A DNA stretch of 64,000 nt from Dactylosporangium sucinum (GTDB lineage: Bacteria; Actinomycetota; Actinomycetes; Mycobacteriales; Micromonosporaceae), in the NCBI RefSeq assembly GCF_014647515.1, contig NZ_BMPI01000006.1:199105-263104 (forward strand), read 5' to 3'. The notes beneath the pieces were generated by a model. It did not search any database. It saw only the letters and a list, made by a program, of their open reading frames with translations, and was not told the origin of the DNA. How positions within the stretch are numbered: the stretch's first letter is position 1; each line of letters opens with the position of its first letter. Below, one piece after another: positions 1-9,175 of the stretch. The translations under genes and the position numbers were made by a program.

Positions 1-2745
1 GCCACGGCGATCCCCCTCCCGGCCAGCGACTATCAGCACGTGCAGCTGGCCCTCGGCAGCGCCGAGCTCGGCGAGCCGATGTCCCTGGCCGTCATGCCCG
101 ACCGGTCGGTGCTGCACACCGCCCGCGACGGCACAGTCCGGGTCACCGACGCCGCCGGGAACACGAAGGTGGCCGGCAAGCTCTCCGTCTACACACACGA
201 CGAGGAGGGCCTGCAGGGCGTCGCGGTCGACCCGGGCTTCGCCACCAACCGCTGGGTCTGGCTGTACTACTCGCCGCCGCTGTCCACGCCCGCGGGCGAC
301 TCACCGGCCACCGGTACCGACGCGAACTGGAACACCTGGAAGGGACATCTCAACCTGTCCCGCTTCACGCTCAAGGCCGACAACACGCTCGACCTGGCCA
401 GCGAGAAGGTCGTGCTCACCGTCGACAACGACCGTGGGCAGTGCTGCCACGTCGGCGGCGACATCGACTTCGACGCGCAGGGCAACCTGTACCTGACGAC
501 GGGCGACGACACCAACCCGTTCGAGTCGGCGGGCTACTCGCCGCTGGACGAGCGGACCAACCGGAACCCGCAGTACGACGCCCAGCGCTCGTCGGCGAAC
601 ACCAACGACCTGCGGGGCAAGCTGCTGCGGATCAAGCCGAACACCGACGGCACGTACTCCATCCCGTCCGGCAACCTCTTCCCGCCCGGCACCGCGAAGA
701 CCCGTCCCGAGATCTACGCGATGGGCTTCCGCAACCCGTTCCGCATGAGCGTCGACAAGCCCACGGGCGTGGTCTACCTCGGCGACTACGGACCCGACGC
801 CGGCACCACCAGCAGCACCCGGGGCCCGTCCGGGCAGGTCGAGTTCAACCGGATCACCGCGCCGGGCAACTACGGCTGGCCGTACTGCACCGGCACGAAC
901 ACGACCAACGAGACCTACAACAAGTGGGACTTCAACGCCAACACGGGCGGTGCGAAGTACAACTGCACCGGCGGGCCGACGAACAGCTCGTTCCGCAACA
1001 CGGGCCTGACCACCCTGCCCGCCGCCAAACCGGCGTGGATCCGCTACGCCGGCGACGCGGGCAGCCCGCCCGAGTTCGGCACGGGCTCCGAGTCGCCGAT
1101 GGGTGGTCCGGTGTACCGCTACAACGCGAGCCTCAACTCGGCGGTGAAGTTCCCGCAGTCCCTGGACGGCAACTTCTTCGCCGGCGAGTACGGCCGCCGC
1201 TGGATCAAGCCGGTGAAGATCAACGCCGACGGCTCGCCCGGCGAGATCTCCACCTTCCCGTGGGCCGGCACGCAGGTCATGGACATGGCCTTCGGTCCGG
1301 ACGGCGCGCTCTACGTGCTCGACTACGGCACCGGCAGCAACAACCAGGCGCTCTACCGGGTCGAGTACATCGGTGGCGGCAACCGGGCGCCGACGGCCAA
1401 GATCACGCCGTCGGTGACGTCGGGGCCGAACCCGCTCACCGTCTCGTTCTCGTCGGCGGGCAGCGCGGACCCCGAGGGCGGGGCCCTGACCTACGCCTGG
1501 GACTTCGACGGCAACGGTACGACCGACTCGACGGCCGCCAACCCGTCGTTCACGTACACCACGAACGGCACCAAGACCCCGACGCTGACCGTGCGGGACC
1601 CGCAGGGGCTCACCGGCTCGGCCAGCACGGTGATCACCGTGGGGAACACGGCGCCGACGGTCCGGCTGACCCTCCCGGCGAGCGGCCAGCTGTTCAACTT
1701 CGGTGACGCGATCCCGTTCCAGGTGACGGTCACCGACCCGGAGGACGGCACGATCAACTGCTCCCGCGTGAGCGTGACGTACTTCCTCGGCCACGACAGC
1801 CACTCGCACCAGATCACCGGCAAGACCGGCTGCTCCGGCACGATCACCATCCCGGTCGACGGCGAACACGACGCCGCCGCCAACATCTACGGCCTGTTCG
1901 ACGCGGCGTACACCGACAACGGCGGCCTGACCACGCACAGCATCACCACCCTGCAGCCCAAGCACCGGCAGGGTGAGCACTTCGCCGCGCAGTCGGGCAT
2001 CCAGATCGCCAGCCACACGTCCGCCGAAGGCGGAGCCACCGCCGGGTTCATCGAGAACGGCGACTGGATCTCCTACTCGCCGTACCTGCTGAACAACGCC
2101 ACCCAGTTCACCGCGCGGGTCTCGTCCGCCGGGGCCGGCGGCACGATCGAGGTGCGCGCCGGCTCGCCGACGGGCACGCTGCTCGGCACCGCGACCGTGC
2201 CCACCACGGGCAGCTGGGAGACGTTCACCAACGTGTCGGCGAACATCTCCGGCGCGCCGTCGACCGCCACCACGCTGTACCTCGTGTTCAAGGGCGGCGC
2301 CGGCAACCTGTTCGACGTCGACGCGTTCACGTTCACGACCGGGACCTCGAGTACACCAGTGGTGAACTTGAAGTCGCTGACGAACAACCTGTATGTGTCG
2401 GCACCGAACGCGACGACGGCGCTCATCGCCAACTCGTCGACGGTCGGCGTGGCGCAGCAGTTCGACCTCGTCGACCTCGGCGGGGGCAAGGTGGCGCTGC
2501 GGTCGAAGGCGAACAACATGTACGTGTGCGCCGAGAACGCGGGCGCGAACCCGCTTTTGGCCAACCGGGCCGCGGTGGGGGCGTGGGAGACGTTCGTCCT
2601 CATCCGCAACTCGGACGGCAGCGAAAGCCTGCAGGCGCAGGTCAACGGGATGTACGTGACCGCGGAGAACAACGGCGCCGGCTCGCTGATCGCGAACCGG
2701 ACGGCGATCGGACCGTGGGAGAAGTTCGATCTTGTCGGAGCGTGA
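1..2745 (+). CDS. PQQ-type glucose/sorbosone dehydrogenase-like protein with PKD, CBM6-like and fascin-like modules (5' partial)
   Basis: The frame is open from base 1, so the signal peptide and true start lie upstream; a GTG at 40 is only the first internal start-like codon. The first ~450 codons read as a GSDH beta-propeller (EGLQGVAVDPGF, HVGGDIDFDAQGNLY, PEIYAMGFRNPFR, GDYGPDAG), the family that oxidises sugars with PQQ. A PKD domain follows (NRAPTAKITP to TVITV, with YAWDFDGNG), then a CBM6-like module (ENGDWISYSPY to NLFDVDAFTF). The C-terminus holds three fascin-like trefoil repeats, each with NLYVSA, NMYVCAE or GMYVTAE. The modular build implies an extracellular enzyme acting on or near polysaccharide. 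A strong hairpin follows the stop. The substrate cannot be told from sequence. Confidence 0.85.
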   Translation, partial: ATAIPLPASDYQHVQLALGSAELGEPMSLAVMPDRSVLHTARDGTVRVTDAAGNTKVAGKLSVYTHDEEGLQGVAVDPGFATNRWVWLYYSPPLSTPAGDSPATGTDANWNTWKGHLNLSRFTLKADNTLDLASEKVVLTVDNDRGQCCHVGGDIDFDAQGNLYLTTGDDTNPFESAGYSPLDERTNRNPQYDAQRSSANTNDLRGKLLRIKPNTDGTYSIPSGNLFPPGTAKTRPEIYAMGFRNPFRMSVDKPTGVVYLGDYGPDAGTTSSTRGPSGQVEFNRITAPGNYGWPYCTGTNTTNETYNKWDFNANTGGAKYNCTGGPTNSSFRNTGLTTLPAAKPAWIRYAGDAGSPPEFGTGSESPMGGPVYRYNASLNSAVKFPQSLDGNFFAGEYGRRWIKPVKINADGSPGEISTFPWAGTQVMDMAFGPDGALYVLDYGTGSNNQALYRVEYIGGGNRAPTAKITPSVTSGPNPLTVSFSSAGSADPEGGALTYAWDFDGNGTTDSTAANPSFTYTTNGTKTPTLTVRDPQGLTGSASTVITVGNTAPTVRLTLPASGQLFNFGDAIPFQVTVTDPEDGTINCSRVSVTYFLGHDSHSHQITGKTGCSGTITIPVDGEHDAAANIYGLFDAAYTDNGGLTTHSITTLQPKHRQGEHFAAQSGIQIASHTSAEGGATAGFIENGDWISYSPYLLNNATQFTARVSSAGAGGTIEVRAGSPTGTLLGTATVPTTGSWETFTNVSANISGAPSTATTLYLVFKGGAGNLFDVDAFTFTTGTSSTPVVNLKSLTNNLYVSAPNATTALIANSSTVGVAQQFDLVDLGGGKVALRSKANNMYVCAENAGANPLLANRAAVGAWETFVLIRNSDGSESLQAQVNGMYVTAENNGAGSLIANRTAIGPWEKFDLVGA

Positions 2746-2800
2746 GCATATCGATCGGTAACGCTTGACACTCTCCGTTGGATCGTGAGTGTATGTGTTG

Positions 2801-2836
2801 GTCCGTGGGGACGGTCGCCGCGCCGTCCCCACGGAC
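2801..2836 (+). terminator. Rho-independent-type hairpin after the sugar dehydrogenase
   Basis: A perfect 14-bp inverted repeat (GTCCGTGGGGACGG at 2801-2814 and its complement at 2823-2836) encloses an 8-nt loop. It lies 55 bp after the upstream stop codon and has no T-run, as is usual for actinomycete terminators. It separates the dehydrogenase from the GH2 gene. Confidence 0.75.
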
Positions 2837-2886
2837 CGACCCCGGCCGCCACCGGGGTTGACGCGCATACCTCAAGGAGCCCCTCG

Positions 2887-5208
2887 ATGAAGCTCTTCCT
2901 CGGCAGACGGGTCGCCCTCGCGCTGGTCCCGCTGCTCGCGACCGCCGGACTGCTCGCGGTGTCGGGCGGACCGGCGAGCGCCTGGACCCCCAAGACCCCG
3001 CCGATGACCACACCCTGGACGAACTCGGTCTCCACCACGAACCCGCTGCCCGAGTACCCGCGGCCGCAGTTGACCCGGCCGGACTGGCAGAACCTCAACG
3101 GCATCTGGGACTTCGCGGTCACCGGCAGCGGGCAGAGCACCCCGCCGGCGACGTTCGGCGAGCAGATCCGGGTGCCCTTCCCGGTCGAGTCGGCGCTCTC
3201 CGGCATCCAGCGCCGGGTCACCGAGGGCGACAAGCTGTGGTACCGCCGGACGTTCACGATCCCCGCCGGCTGGAGCGGCCGCCAGGTGCAGCTGAACTTC
3301 GGCGCCGTCGACTGGCAGACGACCGTCTGGGTCAACGGCACGCAGGCCGGTGCCGTCCACAGTGGAGGCTACGACGCCTTCTCCTACGACATCACCGCCC
3401 TGCTCAACGGGGGCACCAACACGATCGTGGTCGGCGTCTGGGACCCGACCGACGCGGGCAGCCAGGCGGTCGGCAAGCAGCGCCGCAACGACGTGCTGCC
3501 GCACCCCGGCGGCGGGATCTTCTACACCGGCTCGTCGGGCATCTGGCAGACCGTGTGGCTGGAGCCGACGCCGTCCGCCCGCATCACCCGGGTCGACCTG
3601 GTCCCGAACCTGTCGAACAACACGCTCTCGGTCACCGTGTTCGGCGCCGGCCTGAGCGGCCACACCGCGTTCGCTTCCGTGCTTTCCGGGACGACGGTGG
3701 TCGGCACCGCGAGCGGCTCCACCGGCGCCGCCTTCTCCGTCTCGGTGCCGAACGCACACTTGTGGTCCCCCAGCGATCCGTTCCTGTACACCGTCCGCGT
3801 CGAGCTTCGCAGCGGCTCCACGGTGGTCGATTCGGTCGGCAGCTACGCGGGCATGCGCTCGATCTCGACCGGGGTCGTCAACGGGCAGCGGCGCATCCTG
3901 CTCAACGGCCAGTTCGTGTTCCAGTCGGGCACGCTCGACCAGGGGTACTGGCCGGACGGGATCTCCACGGCGCCGACTGACGCGGCGCTGCGCTACGACC
4001 TGCAGGCGCACAAGGACCTGGGCTTCAACATGGTGCGCAAGCACATCAAGGTGGAGCCGCAGCGCTGGTTCTACGCCGCCGACCAGCTGGGCCTGCTGGT
4101 GTGGCAGGACATGCCGGCGATGCCGACGGGCAAGAACCCGGACTCGGCGGCCCGCACGCAGTGGGAGGCCGAGTACGACCGGATCATCGACCAGCACCGC
4201 AGCTCGCCGTCGCTCGTCATGTGGGTCAACCAGAACGAGGGCTGGGGGCAGTACGACCAGGCCCGCATCGCCAACGAGGTCAAGGCCTACGACCCGTCCC
4301 GCCTGGTGAACAACATGAGCGGCGTCAACTGCTGCGGCTCGGTCGACGGCGGCAACGGCGACGTGGTCGACTTCCACGTCTACGTCGGCCCGGGCGCCAC
4401 CCGCCCATCCTCGACCCGCGCCGCGGTGCTGGGCGAGTTCGGCGGCCTGGGCCTGCGCGTGGCCGGCCACGAGTGGTCCCCCGGCAACGGCTTCAGCTAC
4501 GAGGACCAGGGCAACGCCACCCGCTTGAACGACCGCCTGAACGGCCTCTACGAGCAGCTGCGCACCGGCGGCCTCCCGTCGGGCCTGTCCGCCTCGGTCT
4601 ACACCGAGATCACCGACGTGGAGAACGAGGTGAACGGCCTGCTGACCTACGACCGGCAGGTCGTGAAGGTGGACGCCGCCCGCCTGCGCGCGAGCAACCA
4701 GGCCCTGATCGCGGCCTCGTCGAACCCCGGCTCCTTCGTCTCCCTACCGTCCAATGTGTACCGCTCGTTCCGCGCCACGACGGCCTGCTGCACGACCCGC
4801 TACGTTCGGCACCAGAACAGCCTGGGCTACACCGAGGTGGTGACGTCGGGCAGCACCACGCTGCTGAAGCAGGACGCGACCTGGCGCATCGTCCCCGGCC
4901 TGGCCGACTCGTCCTGCTACTCGTTCGAGTCCCGCAACTACCCCGGCCGCTACCTCCGCCACCAGGCGTTCCGCGTCCGGATCGACACGAACGACAACTC
5001 GGCCCTGTTCCGCGCGGACGCCACGTGGTGCGCCCAGTCGGCCACGGGCGGCGTGCGCTTGACGGCCTGGGGCTTCCCCGGCCAGTACCTCCGCCACTAC
5101 AACGCCGAGCTGTGGCTGGCGACCCCGGGCGGCCCGAGCACCTACGACAACCCGTCGTCCTTCCTGGCCGACACGGTCTGGTCCGTGGACGCGGCCTGGG
5201 CCCCGTAA
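2887..5208 (+). CDS. Secreted glycoside hydrolase family 2 protein with C-terminal AbfB (CBM42-like) module
   Basis: 773 aa. The ATG at 2887 is chosen because AAGGAG lies 7 nt upstream and a clean Sec signal peptide follows (MKLFLGRR, hydrophobic core, cleavage near GGPASA). The GH2 sugar-binding domain comes first (NLNGIWDF, VPFPVESALSGI, WYRRTF, WVNG), then the immunoglobulin-like domain. The TIM barrel follows, with NMVRKHIKVEPQRWFYAADQ and WVNQNEGW, whose Asn-Glu is the expected acid/base pair. The last ~150 residues match AbfB arabinose-binding repeats (NYPGRYLRH, ALFRADATWC, GFPGQYLRHYN). It is probably an extracellular beta-galactosidase, glucuronidase or similar acting on arabinose-decorated polymers; exact specificity is open. 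Confidence 0.88.
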   Translation: MKLFLGRRVALALVPLLATAGLLAVSGGPASAWTPKTPPMTTPWTNSVSTTNPLPEYPRPQLTRPDWQNLNGIWDFAVTGSGQSTPPATFGEQIRVPFPVESALSGIQRRVTEGDKLWYRRTFTIPAGWSGRQVQLNFGAVDWQTTVWVNGTQAGAVHSGGYDAFSYDITALLNGGTNTIVVGVWDPTDAGSQAVGKQRRNDVLPHPGGGIFYTGSSGIWQTVWLEPTPSARITRVDLVPNLSNNTLSVTVFGAGLSGHTAFASVLSGTTVVGTASGSTGAAFSVSVPNAHLWSPSDPFLYTVRVELRSGSTVVDSVGSYAGMRSISTGVVNGQRRILLNGQFVFQSGTLDQGYWPDGISTAPTDAALRYDLQAHKDLGFNMVRKHIKVEPQRWFYAADQLGLLVWQDMPAMPTGKNPDSAARTQWEAEYDRIIDQHRSSPSLVMWVNQNEGWGQYDQARIANEVKAYDPSRLVNNMSGVNCCGSVDGGNGDVVDFHVYVGPGATRPSSTRAAVLGEFGGLGLRVAGHEWSPGNGFSYEDQGNATRLNDRLNGLYEQLRTGGLPSGLSASVYTEITDVENEVNGLLTYDRQVVKVDAARLRASNQALIAASSNPGSFVSLPSNVYRSFRATTACCTTRYVRHQNSLGYTEVVTSGSTTLLKQDATWRIVPGLADSSCYSFESRNYPGRYLRHQAFRVRIDTNDNSALFRADATWCAQSATGGVRLTAWGFPGQYLRHYNAELWLATPGGPSTYDNPSSFLADTVWSVDAAWAP

Positions 5209-5218
5209 CACCGTCCAC

Positions 5219-5268
5219 GTCGTCCCGCTCGGCCGAGGCGCGAGCGCTCCGCGGCCGGGCGGGACGAC
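5219..5268. terminator. Bidirectional hairpin between convergent genes
   Basis: A 10-bp perfect inverted repeat (GTCGTCCCGC at 5219-5228 with GCGGGACGAC at 5259-5268) is reinforced by inner CGGCCG pairs. It fills the gap between the GH2 stop and the convergent DUF5682 stop and can serve both transcripts. Confidence 0.7.
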
Positions 5269-5273
5269 GAGCA

Positions 5274-8054
5274 TCAGGCGGTGAGCAGTGCCGCCAGCGC
5301 CTGCGTGGTTGCCGGGTGGGCGGTCAGCAGGGACCGGGTCGCGGTCGAGCCGGGAGGTTGCGCCTCCCCCACCGGCTGCCAGGCCGGGGCGAGGCCGAGG
5401 AGAGCCGCCAGCGCGTCCGTCGTGGCCGGGTGCGACGACAGGAAGGCGGGGACCGGGCCGGACGCCGGGGTGGCCGGACTCGTCGGCGCGGCGCGCTTGG
5501 CCGACGCCCACGGGGGGACGAAGGCGTCGACCGCGGCAAGGGTGCCCGGGAACGTGCGGCCGGCCTCGCGGATGAGGACCGGGACCAGCTCGCCCGCCTG
5601 GTCGCGGAGCGTGGTGATCAGGGTCGGGAGCCACGGAAGGAGCACCGGGTCCGGGAGCTTGGCGAAGGCGTTCGAGATCAGCTCGACCACGAACGGGGCC
5701 AGCTTCGGGGCCGGCTCCAGGGCCTGGACGAAGCCGCTCAGATACTGCGGGAAGGACGGCACCACCAGCGGGTTGGCCAGCAGGGCGGCGCAGCGGGCGC
5801 GCAGCTCCGGCAGCGGGAGCAGGCCCAGCTGGTGGTGGGCCGACCAGAGCAGGGCGACCTTCGCCGGGGACTCCGGGTGGGACTGGCGGACGGCGATCTC
5901 CAGCTGGGCCCGGTCGCAGCCCAGGGACAGCGCCAGGCCCTCCATCGTGAACAGGAAGCCCAGCATGGCGGCGACCTGGCGGACGCCGGTCTCGTCGTCG
6001 ACGAAAACCGTCGGCAGGAGCGTGCAGTAGTGGGCGTAGCCGGCCGTCACGAAGGACTCGCACCACGCCGGCAGGGTGGGCTCGGTCGCCCGGTAGTGGG
6101 CCAGGAGCCGGCGGATGCGGCGCAGGACCTCGGGGGCGTCGTCGACCGTGCGCTCGGCGGCGAGCAGCTCGACCGCGCGGGCGCCCAACTCGTCGGTGAA
6201 GCGGCGGCTGCCGAGGAACAGGATCGAGTCCTCGACGGCCCGCAGGGCCACGGCCGCGGTCGCGTCCTGGGCCCAGACCGAGCGGCGCAGCCGCTGCTCG
6301 ACGACCTGCTCGACGGTCACGCCCTCGTAGCCGAGCTCGATGACCACCCGCTGGTGCTTGCCGATCGCCAGGTCCCAGCTCTCCTGGATCGAGCGCTCGC
6401 CGAGGCGGCGGGTGCCCATGATCGGGCGGACTGCGCCGTCGGGCAGCAGGTAGCGCAGCATCCACAGCAGTTGGGAGCACGGCACCAGCTCGGGCCGGGC
6501 GTTGAGGTCGAGCAGCGCCCGCTGCACCGTGTTGCGCTGCAGGTCGAGGCCGATCGGGGCGAGCCGGTCGTAGACGTCGCGGGCCAGCGGCGGCAGCGCG
6601 TCGTAGCCGACCTGGCCGATGCGGTCGCCGCCGAGGAGGATCTCGCAGAGCCGCCGCACGTCGCGGCGGCCCGGGACGGTCTCCTTCTCGATGCAGGTGA
6701 CGGCCGCGTCCTGGAAGTCGTACGGCGTCGGGCGGGCCCGGTTGCGCATGCCCGCCAGCAGGATCGACGTCTCGAAGACGGCGATGGCGTCGGCGGTGCT
6801 CGCCAGATACCCGTTGCGGCGGGCCAGCCGGACGATGTCGACGCACCAGCCGAGCAGCTCCTCCTCGTCCAGCCCGTCGAGCGCGGGCGGGCTGGCCAGG
6901 AAGCCCGAGAGCCGGTCGGCGACCGGCTCGGCCGCGCCGCCCGCCGCGGCCGGCAGCGCCTTGGCCGCCCGCTTGCGGGTGCCCTGCTGGCCGGTGAGCT
7001 GGAACGGCGTGAGCCGCGACCGGGTGACCGCCTTCGCCCACGTGGCGGCGGCGATGGACACCGAGCCGGACGCGAGGCCGAACTGCGCCTCGATCGCGGA
7101 ATGGCTCGACGGGATCAGCCCGTAGAGCCACTTCGTCGCCGTGCGCGCCGAGATGTCGAAGTCGGTCACGCCGTCGGCGGTGCCGAACTCCGCGACCCGG
7201 CTGGCCGCGTGGAACGCGCCGCAGACGTAGAGGCAGTCGGCCTTGTCGACGCCGGACGCGGCCAGGTGCTGGCGCATGCGGGTCCACATGTACCGCTCGC
7301 GGTCCTCGTCGACCCGGACCCGCCGCGCGTCGGGCGGCGACAGCCGGCGGAACAGGCTGCCGATCAGGACCATGACCTGCCGGTAGGTGGCGTGGTCGGC
7401 GCCGGCGAGCGGCTGCTCGACATACTGGTCCCACCACTCCGACCAGTGGCGGACCTTGCCGTGGTGCAGCAGGTGCTCCTCCAGCTCGGCGAAGCGCGGC
7501 CGCAGGTCGCCGATCTCGATGCCCACGGCGTCGCCGTGCAGGTCGGCCTCGGCGTCCTCGGAGCCGGCCGCGGCCGGCTTCTCCTGCGGCTCCCACTGGA
7601 AGACGTGGTCGGTCGAGCGGTCGACCAGCACCAGCTCGACGCCGGGGGTGTCGAGCGCGTAGGCGATCGCCTGATACTCCGCGGAGGCCTCGGTGATCGG
7701 CGCGACGATGCTCAGCGGCCCCCAGTCCTTCGGGAACCCGTCGAGCTCCGACGCGAACGCCTGCAGGGCCACCGGCAGCTTGCAGTTGCGCAGCTCGGTG
7801 AGCAGCGGCTGCAGGTCCTCGCACAGCTCCAGGTAGATGACCTTGGGCTGCTTCTCGCGCAGCCGGCGGACCATGGCCAGGCCGGACGCCGGCGAGTGGT
7901 GGCAGACCGGGAAGATCTCCAGCTCCTCGCGCAGCGCCCGGTCGACGTCGTCGACGATGCCGGCCAGGATCTCGGGCACGGCGCTGGGCCCAGCGGCGAA
8001 GGCGGTGGCCGCCTCCACCAGCTGGGTGCGCAGGGCGTTGAAGGGCTCGGTCAT
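5274..8054 (-). CDS. DUF5682 family protein (YehM-like) of the MoxR/vWA cassette
   Basis: 926 aa. The ATG at 8054 overlaps the AAA gene's stop (TCAT on the plus strand), giving translational coupling. The protein is soluble, with no signal peptide and many helical leucine-rich segments. Recognisable stretches are near the N-terminus (FPVCHHSPASGLAMVRRL, KVIYLELCEDL) and in the middle (CLYVCGAFHAASRVAEFG). DUF5682 proteins are found next to MoxR-type AAA ATPases and vWA proteins, as in the E. coli yehLMPQ locus. No enzymatic role is established; the His/Cys-containing HHSPAS motif is a candidate active region. It is the last gene of the operon and is followed by a terminator. Confidence 0.8.
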   Translation of the reverse strand: MTEPFNALRTQLVEAATAFAAGPSAVPEILAGIVDDVDRALREELEIFPVCHHSPASGLAMVRRLREKQPKVIYLELCEDLQPLLTELRNCKLPVALQAFASELDGFPKDWGPLSIVAPITEASAEYQAIAYALDTPGVELVLVDRSTDHVFQWEPQEKPAAAGSEDAEADLHGDAVGIEIGDLRPRFAELEEHLLHHGKVRHWSEWWDQYVEQPLAGADHATYRQVMVLIGSLFRRLSPPDARRVRVDEDRERYMWTRMRQHLAASGVDKADCLYVCGAFHAASRVAEFGTADGVTDFDISARTATKWLYGLIPSSHSAIEAQFGLASGSVSIAAATWAKAVTRSRLTPFQLTGQQGTRKRAAKALPAAAGGAAEPVADRLSGFLASPPALDGLDEEELLGWCVDIVRLARRNGYLASTADAIAVFETSILLAGMRNRARPTPYDFQDAAVTCIEKETVPGRRDVRRLCEILLGGDRIGQVGYDALPPLARDVYDRLAPIGLDLQRNTVQRALLDLNARPELVPCSQLLWMLRYLLPDGAVRPIMGTRRLGERSIQESWDLAIGKHQRVVIELGYEGVTVEQVVEQRLRRSVWAQDATAAVALRAVEDSILFLGSRRFTDELGARAVELLAAERTVDDAPEVLRRIRRLLAHYRATEPTLPAWCESFVTAGYAHYCTLLPTVFVDDETGVRQVAAMLGFLFTMEGLALSLGCDRAQLEIAVRQSHPESPAKVALLWSAHHQLGLLPLPELRARCAALLANPLVVPSFPQYLSGFVQALEPAPKLAPFVVELISNAFAKLPDPVLLPWLPTLITTLRDQAGELVPVLIREAGRTFPGTLAAVDAFVPPWASAKRAAPTSPATPASGPVPAFLSSHPATTDALAALLGLAPAWQPVGEAQPPGSTATRSLLTAHPATTQALAALLTA

Positions 8055-9163
8055 GACAGGGTGGCGATCGCCTGGCGGCCGCCCTCCAGGAACTGGGGCC
8101 AGTCTCCGCCGTCCTCCTTGCTGCGCGGCTCGACGACGCCGTGCCAATACTTGTTCAGGATCGCCAGGTCCTCCGGGCTGCGCCGGGCGAGCGAGCCGAC
8201 CAGCGAGCCGGCGAGCGTCTCGGCCCGCAGCGTGCGGTCGCCGAAGAACGTGCTGTGCAGGATCGCGTCCTCCAGCACGCCGATCTGCTCGGCCGTGGAC
8301 AGCGCCGACTCCAGCTTCTCGTCGTCGCTGGTCGCCGACGCGGCCGCGGCCCGCAGGTCGGCGAAGCTCTGCAGCAGGATGTCGAGCAGGTTGGGCGGCA
8401 CGTCCAGCTCGATCTGGTGGCGGCGCAGCAGCTCGCTGGTGCGGAAGCGGACGATCTCCGCCTCGCTCTTCTTGTTGGTGACGACCGGGATGCGCACGAA
8501 GTTGAACCGCCGCTTGAGCGCCGAGGAGAGGTCGTTGACCCCGCGGTCACGGCTGTTGGCGGTGGCGATGATCGAGAAGCCGGGCTGGGCGAACACGATG
8601 TTGTCCTCGTCGAGCTCCGGGATCGAGATGTACTTCTCGGAGAGGATCGAGATCAGCGCGTCCTGCACGTCGCTGGTCGAGCGGGTCAGCTCCTCGAAGC
8701 GGCCGATGACGCCCCGCTCCATCGCCGTCATGATCGGCGACGGGATCATCGAGGCCCGGGACTGGCCCTTGGCGATGACCATCGAGACGTTCCACGAATA
8801 CTTGATGTGGTCCTCGGTCGTGCCCGCGGTGCCCTGCACGACGAGCGTCGAGTTGCGCGAGATCGCCGCGGCGAGCAGCTCGGCCAGCCAGCTCTTGCCG
8901 GTGCCGGGGTCGCCGATGAGCAGCAGGCCGCGGTCGGAGGCGAGGGTGACGATGCTGCGCTCGACGAAGCTGCGGTCGCCGAACCACTTCTGCGAGATCT
9001 CGCGGTCGAGCCCGTCGGCCCGCTCGGAGCCGAGGACGAACAGGCGCACCATCTTCGGGCTCAGCCGCCACGAGAACGGCTTGGGCCCGTCGTCGATCGA
9101 CTCCAGCCAGTCGAGCTCCTCGGCGTACTTGACCTCGGCGGGGGCGCGGAGCATGTCGGTCAT
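8051..9163 (-). CDS. MoxR-type AAA+ ATPase (YehL-like)
   Basis: 370 aa. Walker A is GDPGTGKS (residues 84-91), an acidic Walker B-like strand lies near residues 167-190, and sensor I is in IIATANSRDRG (about 199-207). The fold matches MoxR-clade AAA+ ATPases that remodel proteins together with vWA partners. A GGAG lies about 9 nt before the ATG; a second ATG three codons in is also possible. The stop overlaps the start of the DUF5682 gene, and the vWA gene ends 12 bp upstream. It is expected to be the cytosolic motor of this cassette; its target is unknown. Confidence 0.88.
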   Translation of the reverse strand: MTDMLRAPAEVKYAEELDWLESIDDGPKPFSWRLSPKMVRLFVLGSERADGLDREISQKWFGDRSFVERSIVTLASDRGLLLIGDPGTGKSWLAELLAAAISRNSTLVVQGTAGTTEDHIKYSWNVSMVIAKGQSRASMIPSPIMTAMERGVIGRFEELTRSTSDVQDALISILSEKYISIPELDEDNIVFAQPGFSIIATANSRDRGVNDLSSALKRRFNFVRIPVVTNKKSEAEIVRFRTSELLRRHQIELDVPPNLLDILLQSFADLRAAAASATSDDEKLESALSTAEQIGVLEDAILHSTFFGDRTLRAETLAGSLVGSLARRSPEDLAILNKYWHGVVEPRSKEDGGDWPQFLEGGRQAIATLS

Positions 9164-9175
9164 GAGGGGTTTCTC